The notes under the pieces were generated by a model. That model ran no database searches, was not told the DNA's origin, and saw only the letters and a list, made by a program, of their open reading frames with translations. 11,161 bases of DNA from an uncultured Pseudomonadota bacterium (GTDB taxonomy: Bacteria; Pseudomonadota; Gammaproteobacteria; Xanthomonadales; Ahniellaceae), in assembly GCA_937996755.1 (NCBI GenBank), contig CALKUS010000104.1, positions 1 through 11,161 on the forward strand. Reading direction: 5' to 3'. This document shows positions 1 to 7,022 of this stretch, one piece after another. The number at the start of each line of letters is the position of its first letter. Positions within the stretch are counted from its first letter, which is position 1. The translations under genes were made by a program, and so were the position numbers.

Positions 1-178
1 TGAGTACCTGGTGGAAGACCGGATGGTCCCGTGGCACGTCCACGATGGGGTAGGTGGCAGAGGGCAACGCCTTGCGGAGCATCGCCTCCCAGTAGTCCCA
101 CGCGTAGTCGCCCCAGTAGTCGTCCGCCCACAGGAAGCCGCCCTTGAGCAGATACTCGCGCAGGTTCTTGGCGTCGAC
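1..178 (-). CDS. DUF4159 domain protein, internal fragment
   Basis: Read on the minus strand, this piece gives about 59 residues typical of the DUF4159 family: NLREYLLKGGFLWADDYWG, then a WE..L stretch and a YPIVDVPRDHPVFH motif. DUF4159 proteins are usually exported or membrane-associated and often sit beside MoxR/DUF58/VWA genes; their biochemical role is not known. The gene runs off the left edge, so its C-terminus is not seen. Upstream (towards 178) the family match stops abruptly and the same open frame continues into sulfotransferase sequence, so no DUF4159 N-terminus or start codon is present. G+C is clearly lower than in the rest of the window (38 of 60 bases in 1-60). I read it as a broken gene or chimeric join. 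Family call is good from the motifs; the exact boundary is uncertain by about 10 bases. Confidence 0.75.
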
Positions 179-520
179 GTCGTCGAGCCAGGCCTGATAG
201 GTCGGGACGTCGTGGCTCACGCTCCAGAAGATCGAGGCGAGCTCGTGGGTCGTCAGGTTGAGGCATTCCTGGGGCAGCCGCGCGCCCTGCGGATGCATCT
301 TCTTGAACTCGGGGATCGCGACGTCCATCCCGGCGAGCTCGGCGTCCATGACCGCGATGCGCGGATCGCTCTCGAAGGTCGCGGCCTCGGGCGGCGGGAA
401 GGGGAACTTGACCTCCCAGGTCATCGGGGTGCGGTTCTCGGGATCCTGGGCGAGGAGCTCGTGGAGGATCGAGCTGCCGGTTCGGGGCAGGCCGACGATG
501 AAGAGCGGGCGCTCGACGCG
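179..520 (-). CDS. Sulfotransferase (PAPS-dependent type), internal fragment
   Basis: About 114 residues on the minus strand. It begins with RPLFIVGLPRTGSS (codons at about 470-511), the 5'-phosphosulfate-binding loop of PAPS-dependent sulfotransferases of the Sulfotransfer_3 type, followed by LHELLAQDPENRTPMTWEV. Further on, PQECLNLTTHELAS and VPTYQAWLDD are also family-typical. Such enzymes move a sulfo group from PAPS to a hydroxyl or amine acceptor; the acceptor here cannot be guessed. A full protein is roughly 300-400 residues with about 80-100 residues before the PSB loop; here the N-terminus is cut at about position 520, where DUF58 coding begins on the other strand, and the C-terminal half is replaced in frame by DUF4159 sequence. 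No start codon or ribosome site exists. G+C (39 of 60 at 181-240; 40 of 60 at 301-360) differs from the DNA to the right. It cannot encode an active enzyme as it stands. Confidence 0.8.
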
Positions 521-892
521 GCGGGCCGGCTGGTGAAGCCGGGCTCGCGCGTGATCGCGCTCGTCGACCCGCGCAGCAGCGAAGGCATCGCCGACGCGCG
601 CTTCACGGCGCTCGCCGCGCACATGGACGCGATCGCCGTGCTGCTGGTCGATCCGCTCGAGCTGGATCCGCCGTCCGATCGCGTCGCGTTCCGCGCGGGC
701 GGCCAGCGCATCGAGCTCGACCTCGGCGCGCGCGACGTTCGCGGCCGCTGGACGCACGAATTCGCCGAGCGCTTCGCCGCGGCGCGCGAGCGGCTCGCGC
801 GCCTCGGCTGGCGCGTGCTCGCGCTGCGCACGGACGACGAGCCGGCGAACGTGCTCGGCGCGCTGCTGCCGCGCCGCCGCGAGGCCGCATGA
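512..892 (+). CDS. DUF58 domain protein, C-terminal fragment
   Basis: The last ~126 residues of a DUF58 protein. Recognisable are LVKPGSRVIALVDPRSS, a VLLVDPLELDPP segment and the closing ERLARLGWRVLALRTDDEP stretch, which match the VWA-like half of the family. DUF58 proteins are standard members of MoxR operons, lying between moxR and the VWA genes, and are probably adaptors acting with the MoxR ATPase; this is family knowledge, not shown here. The N-terminal two thirds (membrane segments and the DUF58 core motif) are missing: left of about 510 the frame stays open only because it is antisense to sulfotransferase coding sequence. The stop TGA at 890-892 overlaps the ATG of the next gene (ATGA), so translational coupling into the operon is intact. 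The upstream promoter and moxR lie outside or were lost at the junction. Confidence 0.8.
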   Translation, partial: LDAAGRLVKPGSRVIALVDPRSSEGIADARFTALAAHMDAIAVLLVDPLELDPPSDRVAFRAGGQRIELDLGARDVRGRWTHEFAERFAAARERLARLGWRVLALRTDDEPANVLGALLPRRREAA

Positions 893-1353
893 ACGCGCAA
901 CCGCCACAGCTGCCGCTGCGCGACATCCACCTGCCGCCGGAACCGTCGTGGTGGCCGCCGGCACCGGGCTGGTGGCTGCTCGCCGCGCTCGCGATCGCGC
1001 TGCTCGCGTTCGCGACGTGGAAGCTCGTCCGCGCGCTGCGCGCACGCGCAAGACGCCGCGCCCTCGCCGCGCAGTTCGAGCGTGCTGCCGCGATTTCCGA
1101 TCCGCTCGCGCGGGTCGCTGCGGTCTCCGAGCTGCTGCGCCGCGCGGCACGGCTGCACGATCCCGTCGCGGCGACGCTCGCTGGCGAGGACTGGCTGCGC
1201 TTCCTCGACGGCGCGAGCGAGTCGCGCACGTTCACTGCCGGCGCGGGCCGCGCGCTGCTCGACGCGCCGTGGCGCGCGAGCGTCGACGCCGCGAGCGCCG
1301 ATGCCGCGGTCGCCGCCGCACGGCCGCGCTACCTCGAATTGGCGACGCCGTGA
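889..1353 (+). CDS. DUF4381 domain protein (Bat operon)
   Basis: A 154-residue protein with the DUF4381 signature near its start: LRDIHLPPEPSWWPPAPGWW (residues 10-29), followed by one membrane helix (about 28-47) and a basic ARARRR stretch that should stay in the cytoplasm. The remainder is a helical cytoplasmic domain containing LRRAARLHDP and a WLRFLD motif, both usual for the family. DUF4381 genes almost always lie between DUF58 and the first VWA gene of MoxR operons; a function as membrane-anchored partner of the VWA proteins is assumed, not proven. The start ATG at 889 overlaps the DUF58 stop, and its own stop TGA at 1351-1353 overlaps the GTG of batA. No good Shine-Dalgarno is seen, which fits translation coupled to the upstream gene. 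Confidence 0.9.
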   Translation: MNAQPPQLPLRDIHLPPEPSWWPPAPGWWLLAALAIALLAFATWKLVRALRARARRRALAAQFERAAAISDPLARVAAVSELLRRAARLHDPVAATLAGEDWLRFLDGASESRTFTAGAGRALLDAPWRASVDAASADAAVAAARPRYLELATP

Positions 1354-2378
1354 TCGAGATCCGCGAAGGCTGGCTGCTGGCGTGGCCGTGGCTGCTGCTC
1401 GCGCTGCCGCTGCCGCTGCTCGTCGCGCGCATCCTGCCGCCCGCGCGCGACGCCGGTGGTGCCGCGTTGCGCGTGCCGTTCGCGCGCGAGCTCGCGCCGG
1501 TGGCGACCGGCAAGCGCGGCGTGCGACGTTCGCGCATCGCACTGCTGCCGCTGCTCGCGTGGTTCGCGCTCGTCGCCGCGGCCGCGCGGCCGCTGCAGCT
1601 GGGCGACGTGATCCAGCCGCCGCAGAGCGGGCGCGACCTCATGCTGGCCGTCGACCTCTCCGGCTCGATGGCCGAGCGCGACATGCGGCTGGGCGGCTAC
1701 TCGGTCGACCGCCTCACGGCCGTGAAAGCCGTGCTGCGCGACTTCCTCGAGCGCCGCGTCGGCGATCGCGTCGCGCTGCTCGTGTTCGGCCAGCGCGCGT
1801 ACTCCGTCACGCCGCTCACGCTCGACCGCGACAGCGTGCGGCGGCAGCTCGACGACAGCGTCGTGGGCCTCGCCGGCCGCGAGACCGCGATCGGCGACGC
1901 GATCGGCCTGGCCGTGAAGCGGCTGCGCGAGCGCGACGAGAACGACGAGGAAGGCGCGCGTGGCGAGCGCGTGGTCGTGCTGCTCACCGATGGCGTCAAC
2001 ACGGCCGGCGCGCTCGACCCGCGCAAGGCCGCGCAGCTCGCGAAGTCGGCCGGCGTGCGCGTGCACACGATCGGCTTCGGCGGCGAGGGCGAGGCGACGA
2101 ACTTCTTCGGCATGCAGGTGCCGGGCATGGGACCGCAGATCGACGAGGCCACCTTGCGCGCCGTGGCGGACACTACCGGCGGCCGCTATTTCCGCGCGCG
2201 CGACACGGCGGAGCTCGCGCAGATCTACGCCGAGCTCGATCGCATCGAGCCGGTTGCGCGCAAGGGCGAGGTGCAGCGGCCGCGCATCGAGCGCTATCCG
2301 CTGCCGCTGGCGATCGCGCTGGCGCTCGCCGGCGCTGCGCTGCTGCTGCGGCTCGCGCCGCGGAGGCTCGCCACGTGA
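1350..2378 (+). CDS. batA: BatA-like von Willebrand factor A membrane protein
   Basis: 342 residues from GTG at 1350, chosen because it overlaps the previous stop (GTGA), and the product then begins VIEIREGWLLAWPWLLL as BatA proteins do; the frame upstream of 1350 is spurious. Two N-terminal membrane helices (about 9-26 and 57-75), a VWA domain (about 97-300) and one C-terminal helix (about 317-335). The metal-ion-dependent adhesion site is complete: DLSGSM (D102, S104, S106), T179 in GRETAIGDA and D214 in LLTDGVN, so it should bind a divalent metal. BatA-type proteins display a VWA domain on the periplasmic side and work with MoxR ATPase in envelope stress resistance or protein maturation; that role comes from the family. 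A Gly/Met-rich loop (NFFGMQVPGMGPQID, from about residue 251) is the usual insertion in BatA. Confidence 0.93.
   Translation: MIEIREGWLLAWPWLLLALPLPLLVARILPPARDAGGAALRVPFARELAPVATGKRGVRRSRIALLPLLAWFALVAAAARPLQLGDVIQPPQSGRDLMLAVDLSGSMAERDMRLGGYSVDRLTAVKAVLRDFLERRVGDRVALLVFGQRAYSVTPLTLDRDSVRRQLDDSVVGLAGRETAIGDAIGLAVKRLRERDENDEEGARGERVVVLLTDGVNTAGALDPRKAAQLAKSAGVRVHTIGFGGEGEATNFFGMQVPGMGPQIDEATLRAVADTTGGRYFRARDTAELAQIYAELDRIEPVARKGEVQRPRIERYPLPLAIALALAGAALLLRLAPRRLAT
2362..2366 (+). promoter_or_regulatory. Shine-Dalgarno of batB
   Basis: GGAGG lies 8 bases before the GTG at 2375 and inside the last codons of batA. It supports the GTG that overlaps the batA stop as the true batB start. Confidence 0.6.
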
Positions 2379-4300
2379 GCTGGCTGGCGGACTTCGCCTG
2401 GTTGCGACCGCACTGGCTGTGGGGCCTGCTCGTGTTGCCGCTGCTGCCGTTCGCGCTGCGCCGCCTCGCCGCGCGCGGCAGCGCATGGACGCGCGCGGTG
2501 GACGCGCACCTGCTGCCGCACCTGCTCGACGCCGGCAGCGCGCGCGGGACGCGCCTGCCTGCCGTGCTGCTCGTGCTCGGCACGGCGATCGCGATCGTCG
2601 CGCTCGCCGGTCCTTCGTTGCGCCAGCAGAAGGCGCCGCTCTGGCAGGTGCGCTCGCCGCTGATGATCGCCGTGGACCTCTCCGCCGCGATGCGCGCGAC
2701 CGACCTGAAGCCTTCGCGCGCGGCGCAGGCGCGGCTGAAGATCGGCACGTTGCTGAAGGAGCGGCGCGGCGGCCAGGTGGGCCTCATCGCGTATGCCGGC
2801 GACGCCTACGACGTGGCGCCGCTCACGCGCGACGCGCGCACCGTGGCCGCGCTCGTCGACCAGCTCGACCCCGACGTGATGCCCGATGAGGGCCAGCGCG
2901 CCGACCGCGCGATCAGGCGCGCCGTGTCGCGCATGCGCGGCGCGGGCTTCGCGGCCGGCGACATCCTGCTGATCACCGACCACGTGGACGATGCCGGTCG
3001 CGATGCCGCGGCACAGGCGCACGCGGATGGCTTCCGCGTGCACGTGCTCGGCATCGGCACGACGGCGGGTGCGCCGCTCGCGACCGCTGAAGGTTTCCTC
3101 ACCGACGATCGCGGGCAGGTGCAGTTCGCGCGGCTCGACGCGGCGTCGCTCGACGCGGCAGCGGCCAGCGGCGGCGGCAGGCAGGCGGTGCTGAGCATCG
3201 ACGATTCCGACCTGCGCGCGCTCGGCGTGCTCGATCCGCAGGCGCAGTCGCAGGAAGGCGGCGTCGGCGAGCAGGGCGTGCGGCGCGCCGACGACGGCTA
3301 CTGGCTGCTGCTCGCACTGTTGCCGCTCGCGCTGCTCGCGTTCCGCCGCCACTGGCTCGCGATGCTGCCGTTCGCCGTCGGCATCGCGCTGTTGCAGGCG
3401 CCGCAAGCGGTGCGTGCGGCCGATCCCGCGAAGCCTGCGGCGAGCGACGGCTGGTGGGACGCACTGTGGCAGCGTCGCGACCAGCGCGCGCACGACGCGC
3501 TCGTCGCCGGCGACGCGAAGCGCGCGCGCACGCTCGCCACCGACTCGGCGACGCGCGGCGCCGCCGAGTTCCGAGGCGGCGATTTCGCGGGCGCGGCGCA
3601 CGAGTGGGCGGGCAGCCGCGACGCCGACGGGCAGTACAACCGCGGCAATGCGCTCGCGCAGGCCGGACGTTACGAGGACGCGCTCGCCGCCTACGACGCC
3701 GCGCTCGCGCAGGCGCCGGAAATGGACGACGCGATCGAGAACCGGCGCATCGTCGCCGAGCAGCTCGAGAAGCAGAAGCAGCAGCAACGGCAGCAGGACG
3801 GCGACGGCAAGGACGGCAAGCAGCCCGACGAGAAGGACGGCCAGGACAAGCAGCAGTCGCCACAGGGCGACGAGAAGCAGCAGGGCGACCAGCAGCAGGG
3901 CGACCAGCAGCAGGATCAGCAGCAGCAGGACCAGCAAGGCGGACAGGACCAGCAACAGGGTTCGCAGCAGCAATCGCAGCAGGGCGACGACGGCAAGCCC
4001 GGCGACGACGGCAAGGAAGGCGAAGAAGAAGGATCGGCCGACGCGCAGGCGCAGCAGCAGGCCGCGGATGCGCAGAAGCAGGCGATGGAACAGGCGCTCG
4101 CCGGCCAGGCAAAGGAAGCGCAGGAAGGCGAAGGCGAGCAACGCGCGCGCGTGCTGAGCCCCGCCGAGCGCGAGCAGGCCGAGCGCGAACAGGCGCTCGA
4201 GCAGTGGCTCATGCGCGTGCCGGACGACCCGGGCGGGCTGTTGCGCCGCAAGTTCGCGCTCGAGCACCAGCGCCGCCAGCAGGAAGGAGACGACGAATGA
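2375..4300 (+). CDS. batB: BatB/BatC-type VWA-TPR membrane protein
   Basis: 641 residues from GTG at 2375 (GTGA overlap with batA, GGAGG 8 bases before). Order: two N-terminal membrane helices (about 14-32, 60-80), a VWA domain (about 95-275), two more helices (about 309-325, 329-346), a TPR region with YNRGNALAQAGRYEDALAAY (about 421-440), a long Gln/Asp/Lys/Gly-rich linker (about 465-570) and a conserved tail with WLMRVPDDPGGLLRRKF. This is the fused form in which BatB (VWA) and BatC (TPR) are one chain. The VWA metal site is degenerate: DLSAAM (D101, S103, A105) lacks the second serine, and the last motif is TDHVDD instead of TDG. It therefore may not bind metal as BatA does and may act as a scaffold. 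The TPR part should lie in the periplasm and bind partners. Works with BatA/BatD in the same operon. Confidence 0.92.
   Translation: MSWLADFAWLRPHWLWGLLVLPLLPFALRRLAARGSAWTRAVDAHLLPHLLDAGSARGTRLPAVLLVLGTAIAIVALAGPSLRQQKAPLWQVRSPLMIAVDLSAAMRATDLKPSRAAQARLKIGTLLKERRGGQVGLIAYAGDAYDVAPLTRDARTVAALVDQLDPDVMPDEGQRADRAIRRAVSRMRGAGFAAGDILLITDHVDDAGRDAAAQAHADGFRVHVLGIGTTAGAPLATAEGFLTDDRGQVQFARLDAASLDAAAASGGGRQAVLSIDDSDLRALGVLDPQAQSQEGGVGEQGVRRADDGYWLLLALLPLALLAFRRHWLAMLPFAVGIALLQAPQAVRAADPAKPAASDGWWDALWQRRDQRAHDALVAGDAKRARTLATDSATRGAAEFRGGDFAGAAHEWAGSRDADGQYNRGNALAQAGRYEDALAAYDAALAQAPEMDDAIENRRIVAEQLEKQKQQQRQQDGDGKDGKQPDEKDGQDKQQSPQGDEKQQGDQQQGDQQQDQQQQDQQGGQDQQQGSQQQSQQGDDGKPGDDGKEGEEEGSADAQAQQQAADAQKQAMEQALAGQAKEAQEGEGEQRARVLSPAEREQAEREQALEQWLMRVPDDPGGLLRRKFALEHQRRQQEGDDE
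3768..3985 (+). repeat. CAG-rich low-complexity coding repeat in batB
   Basis: Runs of CAG/GAC/AAG codons encode the Gln-rich linker of BatB. A 15-base unit, GACCAGCAGCAGGGC, occurs at 3887-3901 and again with one change at 3902-3916, with further partial copies around it. The array is in frame, so gain or loss of units would lengthen or shorten the linker without a frameshift. Q-rich linkers are common in BatB/BatC tails. Confidence 0.7.
4284..4289 (+). promoter_or_regulatory. Shine-Dalgarno of batD
   Basis: AAGGAG lies 7 bases before the ATG at 4297, inside the end of batB. It fixes the batD start at the ATGA overlap, which also gives a clean signal peptide. Confidence 0.65.
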
Positions 4301-5934
4301 GATTCCCGGCGCTGGTCGCGTCGCTGTTGTGCAGCCTGGCGCTCGCGCTGCCCGCGCACGCGGCGACGCGCGCATGGCTGCTGCCCGAGCGCATCGCGGT
4401 CGGTGACACCACGACGCTGAACGTCGAGACCGACGCCGGCGACTCGCCCGACTTCAGCGTCCTGCAGAACGACTTCACGCTGCGCGGCACGTCGAGCAGC
4501 ACGCAGATGAGCTTCGTGAACGGCCAGGGCAGCACGAAGACCATCACCGCGGTCGTGCTCGAGCCGCGCAGCGCGGGTACCTACACGATCCCGTCGTTCA
4601 CCATCGGCAACGAGCGCACCGAGCCGCTGAAGCTGACCGTGCTGCCGTCGCTGCCCGGCTCGGCGCAGCGTGGCGACGCGGTCTACCTCGAGGCCGAGCT
4701 CGACGCCGACGCGCCGTACGTGCAGCAGGCCGTGCTGTATACGGTGCGCCTGTTCTACGCCATCCCGATCGTCGACGGCGCGATCGACGTGCCGCAGGCG
4801 CAGGACGTGACGGTTTCGCGCGTCGGCGAGGACCGCCAGTACCAGCAGTCGGTCGGTGGCCGGCCGTACAACGTGCTCGAGCGCCGCTTCGTGCTGCAGC
4901 CCGAGCGCAGCGGCCGCATCGAGCTGGCAGCGCCGCGCTTCCGCGGCCGCGCGATGCCGGGCGGCTTCGATCCGTTCGCACGCAACGGCAATGTGAGCGC
5001 GATGGGCCCCGCGCTCGCGCTCGACGTGAAGCCGCAGCCCGACACCGCGCCGCAGCCCTGGCTGCCCGCCGCGTCGCTGACGATCGCGCGCGCCGACATC
5101 GGCGCGACGCCGCGCGCCGGCGAGCCGTTCACGGTCGAGCTCACTCTCACCGCGCAGGGCGCACTCGCGACGCAGTTGCCGGCGCTGGAGCTGCCTGCGA
5201 TCCCGGGCGCGCAGGTGTTCCCCGAGCCGCTGCAGCGCAACGACGCGACCGGAGAAGCGGCACCCACCGCGACCGTGCGCCGTCGCTTCGCCGTCGTGCC
5301 GACGGCCGCCGGCAGGCTGGAGATCCCGGAGCTGCGCTTCGGCTACTGGAACACGCGCAGCGATCGTGCAGATGCGGCCGTGCTCGCGCCGCTCGTGCTC
5401 GACGTGGCCGCGGGCAGCGCGCCGCAGCCGGCGACTCCGCCCGCCGCGGGCGAGCCGGTGGTCGCGGCGCCGGCCGTCGTGCGGGCGGACGACGGTGCAT
5501 TGCGCCTGTGGCAGGGCCTGAGCGCGGCGCTCGCGCTGGCGCTCGCGTTCGCGCTCGCGCTGCTGCATCGGCAATCGCGACGGCCGCGTCCGGCGAGCGC
5601 CGCGGCGATGCCGCCACCCGCAGCGTCGCCGACCTTGCGCCGCGCGCTCGCCGTGGGCGACCTGGGCGCGATCGCCGCCGCTCTGTGTGCCGCGGCGTCG
5701 CCGCGCGCGCTTTCGCCAGGCGAGCTCGCGTCCCGCGTCGACGATCCGGCGCAACGCGCAGCGCTCGTGCGGCTCGACCGCGCGCTCTGGTCGCCCGCGA
5801 TCGACGCCGCGGAGCGCGAGGCGACGCGCAATGCGCTGCGCGCGGCGTTCCGCGACGGCTTGAAGACCGGGAAGGCGACCGCCGTGTCCGCGGCCGCCGG
5901 CGTCGCCCTGCCGCCGCTCTACCCGACGCGCTGA
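4297..5934 (+). CDS. batD: BatD-like protein (oxygen tolerance family)
   Basis: 545 residues. It starts with a signal peptide (about 1-22, likely cleaved after AHA), followed by a large periplasmic beta-rich region of the BatD family: an N-terminal domain with LEPRSAGTYTIPSFTIG, then YVQQAVLYTVRLFYAIPI, YNVLERRFVLQPERSG and a second repeat with FTVELTLTAQG. One membrane helix at about 404-424 (rich in Ala/Leu) is followed by a basic stretch and a cytoplasmic C-terminal domain of about 120 residues. BatD is the usual last gene of Bat operons; the name comes from Bacteroides aerotolerance, and the protein is thought to form a membrane complex with the VWA proteins. The start ATG overlaps the batB stop. 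Its last 16 bases overlap the 3' end of the convergent GGDEF gene, and no terminator hairpin is visible between them. Confidence 0.9.
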   Translation: MRFPALVASLLCSLALALPAHAATRAWLLPERIAVGDTTTLNVETDAGDSPDFSVLQNDFTLRGTSSSTQMSFVNGQGSTKTITAVVLEPRSAGTYTIPSFTIGNERTEPLKLTVLPSLPGSAQRGDAVYLEAELDADAPYVQQAVLYTVRLFYAIPIVDGAIDVPQAQDVTVSRVGEDRQYQQSVGGRPYNVLERRFVLQPERSGRIELAAPRFRGRAMPGGFDPFARNGNVSAMGPALALDVKPQPDTAPQPWLPAASLTIARADIGATPRAGEPFTVELTLTAQGALATQLPALELPAIPGAQVFPEPLQRNDATGEAAPTATVRRRFAVVPTAAGRLEIPELRFGYWNTRSDRADAAVLAPLVLDVAAGSAPQPATPPAAGEPVVAAPAVVRADDGALRLWQGLSAALALALAFALALLHRQSRRPRPASAAAMPPPAASPTLRRALAVGDLGAIAAALCAAASPRALSPGELASRVDDPAQRAALVRLDRALWSPAIDAAEREATRNALRAAFRDGLKTGKATAVSAAAGVALPPLYPTR

Positions 5935-6983
5935 AGCGGGGCGGCACCGACGCGCGATTCGACGACCACGCGATTGCGCCCGGCGCGCTTCGCGTCGTAC
6001 AGCGCGCGATCGGCGCGTCCGAGCGCGGCGTCCACCGTGCCCTCGCCCGCGCGCCACTCGGCCACGCCGACGCTGATCGTCACGGGTATGCCCTGGAAAT
6101 CCGCGTCCTGCACCGCGAGGCGCAGGCGTTCCGCGAGCGCGGCGCCCGCGGACTCGCCCTCGTCGGGCAGCATCGCCGCGAATTCCTCGCCGCCGTAGCG
6201 GAACAGCGGCGTATGGGCCGGCAGTGCGCGCATGAGCGCCGCGGCGGACTCCGTGATGATGCGGTCGCCGACGAGGTGGCCGTGCTGGTCGTTGATCGCC
6301 TTGAAGTGGTCGATGTCGGCGAGGATGAACGTGCAGCGCTTCGTGCTGGAACCCCGTGCGACGAGCTGGTCGAGCGACTCGTTGAACGTGCGCCGGTTCA
6401 GGCAGTTGCTGAGCGCGTCGTGGTCGGAGTGGAAGCGCAACATCGCCGCCGCCCGCTGCTCGAGCAGCGCATACGTGTACATGAAGCAGACGAGCATGCC
6501 GTAGCCGGCCGAGAAACGGATGACGTCGATCGTCGGCGCGAGCTGTGCCGTGAAGAAGCTGGCATAGAAGCCGTAGGCGACCATCAGCACGAACGCCGGG
6601 TTCGCGCGCATCAGGAAGATGAGCACGGGCGGCACGATGTACGCCCAGTGCTGCATCGCGCGCCCGTTCGCGTAGCCGTACGCCGGCACGATGGCCAGCA
6701 CGAGCGCGATGGCGACGAAGAACACGGTGCCGCCCCGGCCGCGCGGCAGGACCACGAGCGCCGCGAGCGCCGCGGCGGAGACGGCGAAGACGATCCACGC
6801 CAGCCGCGCGGTGTCGGGAAAGCCGTGGCTCGCGTTGTAGCTGCCGAGGAACGCCATCAGCAGCACGATCAGCGACGACAGCACCACCGCCACGCGCCAG
6901 CGCATGGTTTCCCGCAGGATCGCGAATGAATCGCGGCGGATCGGCTGCTTCACGTGGTCCGGGCCCCTGGATCCGTCGCGCAT
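5919..6983 (-). CDS. Membrane-bound GGDEF diguanylate cyclase
   Basis: 354 residues. Several hydrophobic segments (about 30-46, 61-80, 86-104, 113-146, 158-174) form an N-terminal membrane sensor of unassigned type; a GGDEF domain follows (about 185-345). It shows DALSNCLNRRTF, the metal/substrate stretch ADIDHFKAINDQHGHLVGD and the active-site loop GGEEF (264-268), so it should make cyclic di-GMP from two GTP. The product-inhibition RxxD site expected at 256-259 reads AHTP, so feedback control through the I-site should be absent. No EAL domain. The start at 6983 is the farthest ATG; M27 (just before the first helix) is a reasonable alternative. It lies 39 bases downstream of the GlxA-like regulator on the same strand, and the two may share a transcript. 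The 3' end overlaps batD by 16 bases. Confidence 0.92.
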   Translation of the reverse strand: MRDGSRGPDHVKQPIRRDSFAILRETMRWRVAVVLSSLIVLLMAFLGSYNASHGFPDTARLAWIVFAVSAAALAALVVLPRGRGGTVFFVAIALVLAIVPAYGYANGRAMQHWAYIVPPVLIFLMRANPAFVLMVAYGFYASFFTAQLAPTIDVIRFSAGYGMLVCFMYTYALLEQRAAAMLRFHSDHDALSNCLNRRTFNESLDQLVARGSSTKRCTFILADIDHFKAINDQHGHLVGDRIITESAAALMRALPAHTPLFRYGGEEFAAMLPDEGESAGAALAERLRLAVQDADFQGIPVTISVGVAEWRAGEGTVDAALGRADRALYDAKRAGRNRVVVESRVGAAPLQRVG

Positions 6984-7022
6984 GCTAGCGCAAGTGGGAG
7001 GATTTGCTCCGTGGTGGCTTGG

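Noticed and set aside
11..511. Plus-strand frame extending DUF58 leftwards to position 11
   Set aside because: This part is antisense to sulfotransferase/DUF4159 coding sequence and shows no DUF58 N-terminal features; it is open by chance.
2294..4375. A 693-codon minus-strand open frame antisense to batB, rich in Leu and Arg
   Set aside because: It is the reverse reading of CAG/GCG-rich batB; poly-Leu comes from CTG runs, and no domain is seen. GC-rich DNA makes long antisense frames common.
3916..6798. A 960-codon minus-strand frame spanning batB, batD and the GGDEF gene
   Set aside because: Arg/Ala/His-rich out-of-frame reading over three well-supported genes, with no recognisable domain.
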